A stretch of DNA of 64,000 nucleotides from Candidatus Zixiibacteriota bacterium (GCA_024280835.1 JAJRPJ010000012.1:186001-250000), one strand, 5' to 3'. Counted from the stretch's first letter, positions 26,800 through 38,201 are shown. Numbers and translations: made by a program. Notes: generated from the letters alone by a model not told the origin.

Positions 26800-28047
26800 A
26801 TGCGTCACACTTACGACCTAATCATAATCGGAGCTGGCCCTGCTGGAATCGAAGCTGGACTCGCCGCCTCAGAAGCTGGGCTAGATTTCCTAATTCTAGA
26901 ACGCGGCCGCATTGCCGAAAACATGCGCCGCTGGGGATTCGTTTCCATGTTTTCTCCATGGAGCATGAACCTTTCTTCCTCTGGTGAAAAACACTTAGAC
27001 CCCAAGAACGTAGACCTCAAGGACATCGACCGCGACTCTTTTCCTACGGGCGCGGAATATATCAAACACTATTTACAGCCCCTAGCTGAACATCAAGACC
27101 TAGATGAACACATAATAAAAAGAACAAATGTTCTAAAAATTGGCAGAGCAGGCGCCTTCAAAAACACTCTCATAGGTGATTCCAAACGTGCAAAACTCCC
27201 GTTCGTTATTCTAGCCGAACAGTATTCCCAAGAAGGAACACGAACCGAAGTAACATATTTGTCTCATGCCGTCATTGACGCCTCAGGTGTCTATGGAAAT
27301 CATCGCTGGCTAGGCCTCGGAGGAATCCCCTGCCTCGGCGAACGTGAGTATCGTCGCTACATCAGCTATGAAGTCGCCGACATCGAGCCGATTGTCAAGA
27401 AAAGTGAACTACATTTACATCTTGTAATCGTTGGCTCAGGATTCTCAGCTTGCACATTACTGGAATCCGCCAAAGCTCTCAACGAATCTGGCCATAGACT
27501 TAACATCAGCTGGATAACAGCCGACACTAGCTCTCAGCCGATCCCAGTGGTAGAGAACGATCCACTGCCCTACCGAGCGCGACTAGCCCAAATGACTAAC
27601 AAACTCGCAGAGTCGCCACCCGAATGGCTAAACTACAAGCCAGGCTACTGTATCGTCGAAATCAAAAACACAGAATCAAACGAAAGCTCAGCGACAATCA
27701 CACTCAAGCGCCTCGATAATCTCGATGACCAAGAAGAGTTAGTCCTAATTGCCCAACAGATTTTCGCGCTAATTGGCTACACGCCCGACAGAAGAATTTA
27801 TGAGGAATTACAAGTGCATGAATGTTGGGCAACATCAGGCCCAATGAAACTTGCCGCGTCACTCTTGTCACAGCAGGGCGCTGATTGCTTGAGCTTACAA
27901 GCCGACGGAGAGACATTGGTCAACCCTGAACCGAATTTCTTCATTATCGGGGCCAAAAGCTATGGAAGGAATTCTAATTTCCTAATCGACAGACTCAAGG
28001 AGCAAGTTGCATCAGTAGTATCTATGCTCGTTTCAGACAACAAATGA
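26800..28047 (+). CDS. FAD/NAD(P)-dependent oxidoreductase
   Basis: A 415-residue flavoprotein with an N-terminal FAD fold (LIIIGAGPAGIEAGLAASEAGLDFLILE) and a second dinucleotide motif for NAD(P) (LVIVGSGFSACTLLESA, about residue 208). There is no CxxC redox pair, so it is not a classic thioredoxin reductase; it is closer to YpdA-like or monooxygenase-like two-domain flavoproteins. Immediate placement after arsM suggests a step in arsenic metabolism, perhaps reduction or oxidation of an arsenical or of a thiol cofactor. That role is inferred only from position. Confidence 0.8.
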   Translation: MRHTYDLIIIGAGPAGIEAGLAASEAGLDFLILERGRIAENMRRWGFVSMFSPWSMNLSSSGEKHLDPKNVDLKDIDRDSFPTGAEYIKHYLQPLAEHQDLDEHIIKRTNVLKIGRAGAFKNTLIGDSKRAKLPFVILAEQYSQEGTRTEVTYLSHAVIDASGVYGNHRWLGLGGIPCLGEREYRRYISYEVADIEPIVKKSELHLHLVIVGSGFSACTLLESAKALNESGHRLNISWITADTSSQPIPVVENDPLPYRARLAQMTNKLAESPPEWLNYKPGYCIVEIKNTESNESSATITLKRLDNLDDQEELVLIAQQIFALIGYTPDRRIYEELQVHECWATSGPMKLAASLLSQQGADCLSLQADGETLVNPEPNFFIIGAKSYGRNSNFLIDRLKEQVASVVSMLVSDNK

Positions 28048-28075
28048 TTCGACAAGGTACAATAATTAGTGAACT

Positions 28076-31000
28076 TTACACTTTTTCTGTGATGGCGCCA
28101 ACGGCTGATTTATTCAGAGCCCTACGAATACTCTGCCCAACTCTTATGCTATCAAATGGCTTTATCAACAGAGCAGAGAATCCCATCTCAGCAGCAACTT
28201 CTGGAGTAATTGACTCTGCATAGCCAGTCATTAGGATCGCAGGTACATCAACACCCATTTGACGCACCTTCTCTATGAATTGAACGCCTGACAGTTTCGG
28301 CATGATTTTATCCGTAAGAATCAAATCGAATTGTTGCGAATTCTCACGCAACTTCTCAAGAGAAATAAGTGGATCTCGCACACCAATTGTATCGTAGCCC
28401 AGCTTCTGGAGCATTCTTTGGATAACAGCTAGAGCTTGCTCGTCATCTTCAACAACCAATATATTTTCACTACCCTTGAACTCTAATTCTGATTCATCCA
28501 CTTCAACTTCAGCGTCTCCTTTATAACTTGGGAGGTATACTTTGAAAGAACTTCCTACACCAACTTTACTGTCAACAGTAATGGCGCCACCATACTCCTG
28601 AACAATTCCATAAACAGTAGAAAGGCCCATACCGGTACCTTTCCCAACTCCTTTGGTTGTGAAGAATGGTTCAAAAATCCGCGACTTCACTTCATCGTCC
28701 ATACCACTTCCTGTATCAGAAACAGAAAGGACAACATACTCACCAGCAGACAATTCATCCAACCCAGCTAATTGCAAATCTTGACCATCGGCTAAACTCA
28801 CTACTTTCAACTCAACCGACAATTTGCCACCGTCTTCTTGCATGGCATGGTAAGCATTGGTACACAAATTCATAACTATCTGATGAACGTGCGTTGGATC
28901 ACCAAGAATAGTACCACAATCATTGGGCACATTTTGCACAACTTCGATATCCGCTGGCAGGGTAGCGGTCAACAGTTTCAGCGCCTCTTTTGCCACTAAA
29001 TGTGGCATAATCGGCTTGCGCTCAGTTTCATGTTGGCGCGAGAAAGTCAAAATCTGCTGCACCAAATCTTTCGCGCGACCACTGGCTGTCAAAGCCTCTT
29101 CTAAATCTTCAGCCATCGCGCTACCTTCCGGAAGCTCGTCATACACAATTTGTGTGAACCCTATGATACCCATTAGCATATTATTGAAATCGTGTGCTAT
29201 ACCTCCCGCTAGGGCGCCAATAGCTTCCATCTTTTGCGCCTGACGCATTCGAACTTCATTTTCCTCACGCTCTGTTATATCACGCTGAACACTGATATAA
29301 TTCGTCAGCTCCCCAAACTCGTCTCTGATAGAACTAATACTAGTTTCCGCGGTATATGCCTTGCCATCTTTCCTATGGTTGATCAGAATTCCACGCCATT
29401 CGCCCTTAGATTTGAGCGCTCCCCACATCTTCTTGTAAAATTTCTTGTCCTGCTGGCCACTGTTTAGAATTTTAGGATTTCCTCCCAAAGCGTCAGACTG
29501 AGAATAACCAGTAATCTTCTCGAAAGCGGGATTAACATATTCTATCACCCCACGTTTGTCGGAAATAATCACAATATTGGAGGTAGCAATAACTGCTTGT
29601 GCCAATTGCTTCGTTTGCTTTTCACTCTGCATCCGCTCTAACTCTGAAGCAGCTCGCGCCGCGAACATGCGAATAACGGACTCTTTGAATTCAATTTCTG
29701 TGATTTCCTTAGTACTAGTTACTACTAAGAGCCCAAGCGGTTTCCCACCAACCGAGGTCAATCGGGCGCCGATATATCCTTCAACCTTTAGCTCAACCAA
29801 ATCTTCATCTTGAGGGAATTGATCTTGAACACCCTTGGCAAATGAACTGAACCCAGTTTTTTGTACTACTTCGCAAGGTGTACCTTTAAGACTGTATTCA
29901 ATATCATTGGACAATTCACCATCGAAACAAATTGAGTGAGTCCGCACTTTTTCTTTCTTCTTACCAACAAATTCACCGACTAGCACACAATCCACGCCCA
30001 ACTTTTCGGCCAACTGTCTTGACAACTCATGAAAGAATTCAGAACCAGTCTTTTGCGACACGCTCTCAAGAATAGAATCAATTGTACAACGCTTGCGGTC
30101 TTCTTCGGCTCTGAACTCTACCTCAATTTTGTCCTTCTGTTCTTCAGCCAAACATCGTTCAGTTATGTCAACTGCCATCGCTACAAAAACCAAACGCGAA
30201 TCATATGTCGACACCAGTAATTGAACTTCCGCTGGGTACTTAGTTCTATCTTTGCGTATATGTTCTCTCTTCATGGTAATCCGAGACTTTGACCCATTAA
30301 GAATCTGCTCAAGTAATTCTGGAACCTTGCTCGCCTCGAAATCAACGACGACATCGCTCGGCTCCAAATGCAGCAACTCTTCTTCTGTATAACCAAGATT
30401 TTCACAAGCCCCTTTGTTGATCAGTAGAAACTTTCTAGTTTCCACATCCACTATGTAAATCTCGTTTAACGAAGAATCCAATATTCTACCAAACGTCAAC
30501 GCATCCTCTTCGGCGTTGACACGCTCTGTAATATCCATTGAATACAATTGACCGATCTTCTGCTCGGCCAAGCCCTTCAACAAGACCAAATAACTACGCC
30601 CAGCTATCTCAACAGACCGACTAACAGATGTGCCGTTTTCAATACAAAACTTTATTGTTGATTCATAGAGTTCTGGCATGATATCAGTGAGCTTAGACGA
30701 TGTGCCTCTACTGATTCCAAACCACGTTTCAGCTGCAGGATTCGCATCCAGAATATTCCCACTACAATCCACACGAACCAAAGCCGAAGGGTTATGCTCA
30801 GAATACAACGCCATGGCTTTCATTTCATCATTGGCCGCTTTGCGATCAGTAATGTCCCGAACTATACCAGTGAACAACCGCTCTCCCATTACCTCAAATG
30901 AACTAACTGACAGGTCCATTGGGAAAAATGAACCATCGGACTTGCGACCTTGAACCTCACGCGCAAACCCTTTGACTCCGCTTGCAGCTGACGCAATACT

Positions 31001-32365
31001 TCTGTCAGCCTGCTTGACATGTTCGTCATGAGAGCGAGCGTCTGTCTCAGGCATCAACATACTTATTTTTTTTCTGATAACTTCCTCGGCTTGATACCCA
31101 AACAGCTCTACAGCTGCTTTATTGAAAGACTGAATTATTCCATGGCTATTGATAATGATAATGCCATCTGTAGCTGAGCTAATAATAGAGCGACTAAGAG
31201 CCTCACTTCTCTCCACTCTATCAAGAGCGTCTTTACGAGAATAGACAACCCCAGCAAAATACCAGCAGGCCCAAAGAAGTAATATACTGACACCTAATGC
31301 AAAGGCCCTTATCGTACTAGTTGATTCTGCAATCTTAGCGTCCATTACTTCAGAGCCTACATAAGAAATAATTTTCCACTCCAATGAGTTTCCAATGTCA
31401 TACTTGGTATACAATTCTGTATGCATCATGGTCCAATTTCCCAATTGACCCGTCAACATCGAAGCTGGAGAAATTGTCTCATAAGTAAATAGCCCCTGAG
31501 CGCTCCTAAACTGACCACTCGAAGCGTCATTAGTCTGACTCCACGCCCCAGGGAACGTATTATCAAGAGTCTTGTTATTTCTATATCCGAGCAAGAACCC
31601 CCACTCGTCACTATCTTCCAAACCACGAATCCAATACCCATCTGAGTTAGCCAACAACATTTGTCCACTAAAGTCATTACCCCTTGATTCTGAGAAATCT
31701 AAGAACTCATCAGCCAGGCAATTGATGACAACTATGGCTTTGTTCGTCCTTGCTTTATCTAAGAATACTGGAGTAGCTAATCTTAAAACTGGGATGAAGG
31801 GGTATTCGTACTCTCCCTTCTCTTGATTTAGATCGAGATGGGAAATGTAAATGTCCCCAATATTCATTTCTATCGCTTCAATGAAATAGGGACGACGTGA
31901 TTTGTTTTGTAGGTCCTGAGACACACCGATACTACCAGTCTTTGACCTCTCTACACGAATCAGTTCCCGACCATCTGCGTTAATTAGTCGAAGTTGAGAA
32001 TATTTCTTCTCATTATTCAGGAGAATCAAAAACTCCTGGGACAGGTCTGAAAATTCATTGCCTTCTGAAATTATCTCGCGCTGTACATGATCAGTTGCCA
32101 TAATCAAATCCAAAACGAGATGTCGTATGTCGTCTCGAATAGACTCGGCATGACCAGCCACCCTTTGCTTCTCGGAAGCCTTGAATTGTTTGACAACTGA
32201 AGAGCGCTCCACGGAGCAAAAAGTGAATGTCAGCATCCCAACGACAAACAGAACGCCTATTGAGATACCTAGAAATAGCTTGAACCGACCAGCTTGTTCT
32301 ATGAAGTAATTTTGGGGGCTTTCTTTCGTCACAATAATACCTAGCCTGATGGTCATAATACACAT
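28076..32365 (-). CDS. Multi-PAS hybrid sensor histidine kinase
   Basis: A 1,429-residue membrane sensor. Order: transmembrane helix (about residues 29-50), extracytoplasmic Cache-like sensor (about 60-345), second helix (about 350-372), three PAS domains (about 385-740), GAF (about 760-905), a fourth PAS (about 915-1035), HisKA with the phosphorylated histidine in [11 protein letters not shown] (about 1058), HATPase with DTGSGM and GMGLSTVYG, and a C-terminal receiver with the aspartate in LILTDKIMP (about 1351). It should autophosphorylate and relay to its own receiver; no output protein with HPt or DNA-binding domain is adjacent. The start may be ATG 32365 or 32356. The ligand is unknown. 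Confidence 0.93.
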   Translation of the reverse strand: MCIMTIRLGIIVTKESPQNYFIEQAGRFKLFLGISIGVLFVVGMLTFTFCSVERSSVVKQFKASEKQRVAGHAESIRDDIRHLVLDLIMATDHVQREIISEGNEFSDLSQEFLILLNNEKKYSQLRLINADGRELIRVERSKTGSIGVSQDLQNKSRRPYFIEAIEMNIGDIYISHLDLNQEKGEYEYPFIPVLRLATPVFLDKARTNKAIVVINCLADEFLDFSESRGNDFSGQMLLANSDGYWIRGLEDSDEWGFLLGYRNNKTLDNTFPGAWSQTNDASSGQFRSAQGLFTYETISPASMLTGQLGNWTMMHTELYTKYDIGNSLEWKIISYVGSEVMDAKIAESTSTIRAFALGVSILLLWACWYFAGVVYSRKDALDRVERSEALSRSIISSATDGIIIINSHGIIQSFNKAAVELFGYQAEEVIRKKISMLMPETDARSHDEHVKQADRSIASAASGVKGFAREVQGRKSDGSFFPMDLSVSSFEVMGERLFTGIVRDITDRKAANDEMKAMALYSEHNPSALVRVDCSGNILDANPAAETWFGISRGTSSKLTDIMPELYESTIKFCIENGTSVSRSVEIAGRSYLVLLKGLAEQKIGQLYSMDITERVNAEEDALTFGRILDSSLNEIYIVDVETRKFLLINKGACENLGYTEEELLHLEPSDVVVDFEASKVPELLEQILNGSKSRITMKREHIRKDRTKYPAEVQLLVSTYDSRLVFVAMAVDITERCLAEEQKDKIEVEFRAEEDRKRCTIDSILESVSQKTGSEFFHELSRQLAEKLGVDCVLVGEFVGKKKEKVRTHSICFDGELSNDIEYSLKGTPCEVVQKTGFSSFAKGVQDQFPQDEDLVELKVEGYIGARLTSVGGKPLGLLVVTSTKEITEIEFKESVIRMFAARAASELERMQSEKQTKQLAQAVIATSNIVIISDKRGVIEYVNPAFEKITGYSQSDALGGNPKILNSGQQDKKFYKKMWGALKSKGEWRGILINHRKDGKAYTAETSISSIRDEFGELTNYISVQRDITEREENEVRMRQAQKMEAIGALAGGIAHDFNNMLMGIIGFTQIVYDELPEGSAMAEDLEEALTASGRAKDLVQQILTFSRQHETERKPIMPHLVAKEALKLLTATLPADIEVVQNVPNDCGTILGDPTHVHQIVMNLCTNAYHAMQEDGGKLSVELKVVSLADGQDLQLAGLDELSAGEYVVLSVSDTGSGMDDEVKSRIFEPFFTTKGVGKGTGMGLSTVYGIVQEYGGAITVDSKVGVGSSFKVYLPSYKGDAEVEVDESELEFKGSENILVVEDDEQALAVIQRMLQKLGYDTIGVRDPLISLEKLRENSQQFDLILTDKIMPKLSGVQFIEKVRQMGVDVPAILMTGYAESITPEVAAEMGFSALLIKPFDSIRVGQSIRRALNKSAVGAITEKV

Positions 32366-32513
32366 AGCAAATCATCAGAATCTAGAAGTCTCATTTCGAC
32401 TCATGCGGCAGATTCCTTATCCTTAATTTCGGCCATTTTCCAACTAAATTAACGATTATCAGGTAATCGACTCCAGAATCGCAAACTTTTGCGTCCCATA
32501 ATGGCCTGACGGC

Positions 32514-32745
32514 TCATTTCTCAACGGCGCAAGCAGATTGCTGAGCTCCAGCGGTGGTCTCTTCCGTCACAGAAATGATACCCTCGATATTACGCGAGAT
32601 TTCTTCTACAGCGGCAGACTGCTCTTAGGCTACCATATCGCTTCAATCTCTGCGTTCAATTGCAACAGATTTGTTTGATCTGCGATACATCAATTGCGGA
32701 AATCACTTCTCTGCATTCATCTGAATCCGATTTTGTCAGAAGTGA
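32514..32745 (-). pseudogene. Relic of a methyl-accepting chemotaxis protein
   Basis: On the minus strand, three frames give pieces of the conserved MCP signalling tip. They are EVISAI (near 32710), IADQTNLLQLNAEIEA (starting 32686) and EQSAAVEEISRNIEGIIS (starting 32624), the last followed by VTEETTAGAQQSACAVEK and a stop at 32514. The segment that normally joins the last two (ARAGEQGKGFAVVA...) is missing. There is no sensor region upstream. It cannot be functional. It lies in the gap between the histidine kinase and the phosphatase genes. Confidence 0.8.
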
Positions 32746-33015
32746 CCACCTAATTACTCGTCCGCCCCTGTTATCATTCTATCAACTTGCATATTGGGCC
32801 CTTATGACACAAAATTGATTAACTCTTCAGAAAACTGTGATATGGAGATATCCCTCTGGAACATTCTATGGCTTTTGGATCACAATGATTTGAATCACAA
32901 TGAAATCAAGCGTACCTTAGAGCTTGCAGTTTTATGCAATAATTGTATCTTTGCACTGGGGACTCACTTGCTCCACATAGCTGAAATCATTTCAACGACA
33001 AGGATGACGCGCACT
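32746..33015. other. Upstream region of the FHA-GAF-phosphatase gene
   Basis: The frame of the next gene is open back to 32794, but the extra 74 codons have no domain and no Shine-Dalgarno, so this stretch is taken as leader and promoter. No clear -35/-10 pair was chosen. Confidence 0.4.
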
Positions 33016-34752
33016 ATGCTTAAACTGTTGGCCACTGACGGGGAACGTACATATACATGGGAAATTACCAAGGGTGAGTATGATCTCGGCCGTGGTAAAG
33101 ACTGCGAGTTTACGGTCTCCAACAAGACCATCTCACGCAGACACGCTCACCTAGAGTCCGATGGAAGTGACACCTACATTCATGTTGAAGACCTTGGAAG
33201 CCACAACGGCGTCTCAATCAATGGTCGTCGCATCAATGGACGGGAAAAAGTTCAGCTTGGGGACGAATTCATGTTTGGCGAAGTTGAGTGCAAGCTCATC
33301 GGAGACAATACAACTATAGGATTCACAACCAAGACACGTAATGTCGCCTCCACTGGCACGGCAACCCTCTTAGCGGCCATGGACCCAGAAAAATCAGTCG
33401 TCCTCTCAATTAATGAAGCGCTCGCACCTCTGCCGAAACGTGCCGCTGACCTTCCTGAGCTATTACCAACACTATTCGAATTGGCGAAAACTCTCTCGTC
33501 CCCCGAGCCGCAAGAATCAATGCTTGAGACATCATTGGAGCTGATAACTAGAGTCATACCATCAGAACGAGCAGCGGTCCTCTTGCGCGCAAAAACTCCA
33601 GATCCAAGTGAGTCTGGAGATCAGGCCACCCAGAACACAGATGCGGGCAAAACAAGCAATGAAGTCTATACCGCAGCGCTGAGAGTCACATCTGGCAAAG
33701 CCCCTGGCGCGTTCCATATCTCGAAACGTATTGTCGAGAGCATTTTTTCGGACAAAAACGCTGTCCTAATCGGAAATGTGATGAACGACCCACGCTTTGC
33801 TCAGCAAGAGTCCTTGATTAGCTCAAATATTGTCTCAGCTATGGCCGCTCCGCTCTTCGATGAAGGCAAAGCTCTTGGTATCTTGTACGTCGATACAACC
33901 AACCCATTGCATAGCTATAGTAATGAACATCTTCGACTGCTGGCAACATTTGGCAATATTATCGCCGCCAGAATGCTCAACACAGCCCTGCTTCAAGAGC
34001 GCCAACAAAAAGAGGCTATGGAACTCGAAATGCAACGCGCTGAAACAATACAGCGCAACCTGCTGGACATCCAGCTACCCGAATTCCCGCACTGTGATTT
34101 CCATCCCTTTCTCCTCCCGTCTAGGCAAGTCGGTGGCGATCTCTACGATGTCTCCAGACTACCCGATGGACGGCTATTCTTCATGGTTGCCGACGTTAGC
34201 GGAAAAGGTATGGGAGCTGCGCTCCTGATGACCAGTATCTTAACTTCATTTCGTATACTTATGGCAGACGAAGATTTCAAACTTCTTGATGCAGTCACGC
34301 GAGTTTCTAAACAATTACATGCCACAAGTGACCCTATTGATTTTGCTACATTATTTGCAGGAACGATATCTCCAGACGGCAAAACAATTACCTATGTCAA
34401 CGCTGGACACAACCCCCCTTACCTACTAAGAGCAAGTGGAGCGCTTGAAGAGTTGCCAGCTTCGGGTACAATGATCGGGGCTTTTGATTTTAGCACATGG
34501 GAAGAGGCAACAATTGAGTTTCATCAAGAAGACGTACTCATTATCTTCACCGATGGAGTCACCGAAGCGGAAAATGCCGCAGAAGAACAATATGAAGAAG
34601 AAAGACTGATTGCAGATCTCAAAACCTGCGCTTCCGGAAGTCCCAAACATATCACAGAAACATTACTTGAGCGCCTTCGTATATTTGTCAGTGAGGCGCC
34701 TCAATCGGACGATATCACAACTTTGGTTTTGAAGAACAATCTTGATTCTTAA
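33016..34752 (+). CDS. FHA-GAF-SpoIIE (PP2C-type) phosphatase
   Basis: About 578 residues. An FHA domain (ISKGEYDLGRGKD-like region, with SRRHAHLESD and DLGSHNGVSINGRRI) reads phosphothreonine. A GAF domain follows (about 150-330, with SAMAAPLFDEGKALGILYVDT), then a coiled coil and a SpoIIE/RsbU phosphatase (QVGGDLYDV, VADVSGKGMGAALLM, NAGHNPPYL, FTDGVTEAEN). The aspartates for metal binding are present, so it should dephosphorylate a Ser/Thr phosphoprotein, often an anti-sigma antagonist. ATG 33016 has AAGGA 8-12 bases upstream; ATG 33004 and an earlier 32794 start are less likely. The Ser/Thr kinase gene follows in the same direction and could supply the FHA ligand. Confidence 0.9.
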   Translation: MLKLLATDGERTYTWEITKGEYDLGRGKDCEFTVSNKTISRRHAHLESDGSDTYIHVEDLGSHNGVSINGRRINGREKVQLGDEFMFGEVECKLIGDNTTIGFTTKTRNVASTGTATLLAAMDPEKSVVLSINEALAPLPKRAADLPELLPTLFELAKTLSSPEPQESMLETSLELITRVIPSERAAVLLRAKTPDPSESGDQATQNTDAGKTSNEVYTAALRVTSGKAPGAFHISKRIVESIFSDKNAVLIGNVMNDPRFAQQESLISSNIVSAMAAPLFDEGKALGILYVDTTNPLHSYSNEHLRLLATFGNIIAARMLNTALLQERQQKEAMELEMQRAETIQRNLLDIQLPEFPHCDFHPFLLPSRQVGGDLYDVSRLPDGRLFFMVADVSGKGMGAALLMTSILTSFRILMADEDFKLLDAVTRVSKQLHATSDPIDFATLFAGTISPDGKTITYVNAGHNPPYLLRASGALEELPASGTMIGAFDFSTWEEATIEFHQEDVLIIFTDGVTEAENAAEEQYEEERLIADLKTCASGSPKHITETLLERLRIFVSEAPQSDDITTLVLKNNLDS

Positions 34753-34817
34753 ATCATAATCTAAGTCTAGAGACAATCTCAGATACAAACATCCTCAGAT
34801 ACAAAGAGCACAAAATA

Positions 34818-37800
34818 ATGATCAAATCAGGACAAATAATCGGTCAATTTAAGATACTAGAGAAACTTGGCTCTGGAGGCATGGGTGATGTCTTCCTAGC
34901 TGAGGATATGAAACTCGGTCGAAAAGTTGCTCTAAAGTTTCTCTCATCTGATTATTTCACCGATGCTGAACGTCTCAGTCGTTTCCAACGCGAGGCCAAG
35001 ACCGCAGCAAAAATCTCTCACCCAAATGTCACAGCAATTTATGACCTCGGCACATTTCAAGCGTCTGAGACAGGCGAAGAGTCTCTCTATATCGTCATGG
35101 AACATGTCAGCGGCGAATCACTTAAGGGCCGCCTAAAAGACAACAAAACCGACTTGACCGAAATCTTACGATTAGCCGAAAAAATTGCCGCAGGACTCTC
35201 CGCCGCCCATAAACTTGGAATCGTCCACAGAGACATCAAAGCTGACAATATTCTCATCAACGAAGACGGCGAACCCAAAATCCTCGATTTTGGACTGGCA
35301 AAATTTGCGGAAGCCCCAACTCTGCAAGATTCAAATCGCCCAAAAGACAACCTAGACGATGAAGATGGCGACACAATCTCGCGCGAATTAACTCAAGCTG
35401 GAAAAATTGTTGGCACTGTGACATATATGTCACCAGAGCAGGCCCGTGGTGAAGACATTGACACTCGTTCGGATATATTCTCTTTCGGAGCTCTCCTCTA
35501 TCGCATGTCTACTGGAGAGTTCCCTTTTACTGGCCCGACCCAAGTTTCAACACTCGCAAAAATCCTTGAAGTTACCCAAGACCCACCAAGCACAAAAAAC
35601 GACTCCATCCCCCCTGAGCTAGAACGAATCATCACCAAATGTCTCCAAAAACAGCCGAGTGATCGTTATCAAAACACGCGCGACTTGGTTCTCGACTTGC
35701 GTAGCCTACGCAAACAATTCGACAGCGGGATAACTGACAGTTTATCTTCGATAAGTTCACCATCAATATCAAAGAGCGAAGCTCCAATTAACAAGAGCAA
35801 TCTGCGCCCAATACTCATAGTAGCTACAATAGCCGCCGTCGCAGCTTCCATTATTATGAAAATCTACTTCCCGTCCAATCAAGCTGGAAGCTCCGCAAGT
35901 AGTCAGCTAGTCGCCGCAGAAAACAGCATCGCCATTCTGGACTTCGCCAACACAACCAGCGACAGCGAATTACAATGGCTAGAATCTGGACTACCAGAGA
36001 TATTGCTAACCGACTTAACTGAAAACCGCGCCCTGAATGTCATCGGACGTGGCAGAATTCTCGACTATATCCGTGCCAAGAATAATTCATCAGCAGAAAA
36101 CGCCACCGCCGAAGAAATGCGCGCCGCCTGCAAGAAAATCGGAGCGGCCTCAATAATCTCTGGGTCATTCTACAAAATGGGTGACAGCATCCGCATTGAC
36201 GCGCGACTCGAAGAAACTTCAACTGGTAATGTCATCTGGAGCCAAAAAGTAATCGGCAAAGATCTATTCACCCTCGTGGACAGTCTCACCGATAAGATAA
36301 CTCTCTCACTAGACGTCGCCGACTTATCCCCCACCGATCAGCAAGTAGCCAACGTCATGACCTCCTCCCCTGAGGCCTATCGTCTCTATCTTGAAGGCGT
36401 CGAATTGATGTTCTCCGAAAGAACTGACGAAGCGCAGGAAACTTTCCGAAAAGCCATTGACATCGATTCGTCTTTCGGAATGGCCTACCTGCGATTAGGC
36501 ATGTCACACATATTCTCTGGACACCAACAAAAGGGTCAGTCGATTCTGCAAAAAGCAAAAACTTTCGAAAACAAACTCCCCGTACGTAGCAAAAGCTTAC
36601 TCGATGTCTATGTAGATATATTCTTGACCCAGAACTACACACAAGGATTCGCTAAAATGGAATCCTATGTCAAAAACTATCCCGAAGACAAAGAAGCGAG
36701 AACTTTCTATGGCGCAATTCTTACTCTTACAGAGCAGAACATTGAGGCGTCATTCGCCCAATTTGATACAGCGCTAGCTCAGGACCCTACCTACCAATTC
36801 GCTCTTTCCACCTATGGCGCGCAACTTCTCAATCACAACGAATACGACAGGGCCCTTGAGCTCTTTGAGCGGCTTCTAGAGTTCCATCCAGAATCGCCAG
36901 GAGCATACACAAACCTGATTCGCATTTACTCGTTGCAAGGGAATATCGACAAGGCCATTGAAATGGCCAACGGCATGCGCGCCACTTTCCCAAAAAACCG
37001 TACGGCCTTGTCGACGATGGTCGACCTCCAACTCAATAAACGACAATTCGACAGCGCAGCATATTTCACAGAATTGTACAGAAAGTTCGACACCTCAGAC
37101 CATTATGCAATGATTACCTACTATAACTACATTGCCTCACTTGCCACTTGGCAAGGGCAATTCAAAGACATGATAGAAGCCAGGCGGAATCGGGTCAAAG
37201 AAGCAATTCTGACCAAAGACAATGAACGAATCTCCGCAGCTTATGGTAGTCTAGCGAGCTCCTTTCACCTAATAGGCCAGATTGATAGCGCTCTATCTTA
37301 TCTGCACCGTTCATTCGAGCACGGTCCTCAGTTCTTTGCCGCAACAAGCTACCCACTGAGCGTAATATCCATCGACCACGAAGAGGGCGTGAAACTCAAG
37401 GGGGTTTTTGACAGTCTAGTAACTGGTGTGCAAGCTCAAGTTCCTCAAGGAATGTGGTCACTCCTTGAAGCGTTGCGAGCAATCTACGAAGGCCTGTACA
37501 ATTTCGACACAAGTGCAATGATTGCGGGCTCAAAGTCTATTTGCGATGACCCATCCTTTGTCAGGGGTGGCAATCTCCGAACGCTATCCGAAATGCAAAT
37601 GCTAGTTGGTCAATACGAAGAGGCGCTGAAAACCTACAAGCTCTCCACGTCACTCAAGTTTAAGTCTACATATGGCTTCAGCGTCATCCGCTCCCTCTAC
37701 ATAGCCGCTCGCGCCCATGAAGGATTGGGCCAAAACAACCAAGCCGTCGCGGCGTACGAAGAAATGCTCTCCTACTGGGGAAATGCGGACATTCAATTCA

Positions 37801-37847
37801 AGGAAATAACCGACGCAAAAGAACGTCTAGCTCGACTAAAGTCCTAA
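34818..37847 (+). CDS. Ser/Thr protein kinase with TolB-like and TPR domains
   Basis: A 1,009-residue protein. The kinase domain (residues 10-275) has the glycine loop LGSGGMGDVF, the VALKFL lysine, the HRDIKADNILI catalytic loop and DFGLAKF, so it should be active. A transmembrane helix follows (about 330-350, ILIVATIAAVAASIIM). Outside the membrane are a TolB N-terminal-like domain (SIAILDFANTTSDSELQWLESGLPEI..., about 363-500) and about ten TPR repeats to the C-terminus. The layout suggests an external TPR sensor controlling an internal kinase. It lies 65 bases after the FHA-phosphatase gene, probably as an operon. Confidence 0.93.
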   Translation: MIKSGQIIGQFKILEKLGSGGMGDVFLAEDMKLGRKVALKFLSSDYFTDAERLSRFQREAKTAAKISHPNVTAIYDLGTFQASETGEESLYIVMEHVSGESLKGRLKDNKTDLTEILRLAEKIAAGLSAAHKLGIVHRDIKADNILINEDGEPKILDFGLAKFAEAPTLQDSNRPKDNLDDEDGDTISRELTQAGKIVGTVTYMSPEQARGEDIDTRSDIFSFGALLYRMSTGEFPFTGPTQVSTLAKILEVTQDPPSTKNDSIPPELERIITKCLQKQPSDRYQNTRDLVLDLRSLRKQFDSGITDSLSSISSPSISKSEAPINKSNLRPILIVATIAAVAASIIMKIYFPSNQAGSSASSQLVAAENSIAILDFANTTSDSELQWLESGLPEILLTDLTENRALNVIGRGRILDYIRAKNNSSAENATAEEMRAACKKIGAASIISGSFYKMGDSIRIDARLEETSTGNVIWSQKVIGKDLFTLVDSLTDKITLSLDVADLSPTDQQVANVMTSSPEAYRLYLEGVELMFSERTDEAQETFRKAIDIDSSFGMAYLRLGMSHIFSGHQQKGQSILQKAKTFENKLPVRSKSLLDVYVDIFLTQNYTQGFAKMESYVKNYPEDKEARTFYGAILTLTEQNIEASFAQFDTALAQDPTYQFALSTYGAQLLNHNEYDRALELFERLLEFHPESPGAYTNLIRIYSLQGNIDKAIEMANGMRATFPKNRTALSTMVDLQLNKRQFDSAAYFTELYRKFDTSDHYAMITYYNYIASLATWQGQFKDMIEARRNRVKEAILTKDNERISAAYGSLASSFHLIGQIDSALSYLHRSFEHGPQFFAATSYPLSVISIDHEEGVKLKGVFDSLVTGVQAQVPQGMWSLLEALRAIYEGLYNFDTSAMIAGSKSICDDPSFVRGGNLRTLSEMQMLVGQYEEALKTYKLSTSLKFKSTYGFSVIRSLYIAARAHEGLGQNNQAVAAYEEMLSYWGNADIQFKEITDAKERLARLKS

Positions 37848-38201
37848 TCGCTCTTCAAACAACCAAGCCGCATTCTGGTTGAAACCAACAATCCCCTTCC
37901 TAGCGGTCTTCATTTATTGTTCTTGACAAATCGTCATTGGAACGGCTATTTTGCTTATGTAGACATTCGCTCTTCTACATGTTCCCACTGAACTACCTCC
38001 CTCCAAAGGTTTGATCCGTTCTCACAGTTTTTTTACAATATTTATATTGGATATTCTGTAATAGTTTCCCTTTATTTCGCAGCGTTCTCACACATGGAGT
38101 TTCCTTGAGAGGCGCTAATAAGCGAGTCAACAATAACAAAACATTTCGGAGTCACTGAAGACATCCATAGAGAAAAATCAGTCAAGGAAGGAATCACAAA
38201 C
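37848..38201. other. Intergenic region before the large dockerin gene
   Basis: No gene is seen in 354 bases. It contains a promoter-like pair (listed separately), a T-rich stretch at 38028-38036, and a Shine-Dalgarno AAGGAA at 38186-38191 for the gene at 38202. Confidence 0.5.
37923..37952 (+). promoter_or_regulatory. Candidate sigma-70-type promoter
   Basis: TTGACA (37923-37928) and TATTTT (37947-37952) are 18 bases apart, upstream of the dockerin gene with a leader of about 240 bases. It is the best -35/-10 match noticed in this gap; it is not tested. Confidence 0.35.

Noticed and set aside
32794-33015. Longer N-terminus for the FHA-GAF-phosphatase
   Set aside because: The 74 extra codons have no domain and no ribosome site, while ATG 33016 has AAGGA and begins right before the FHA domain.
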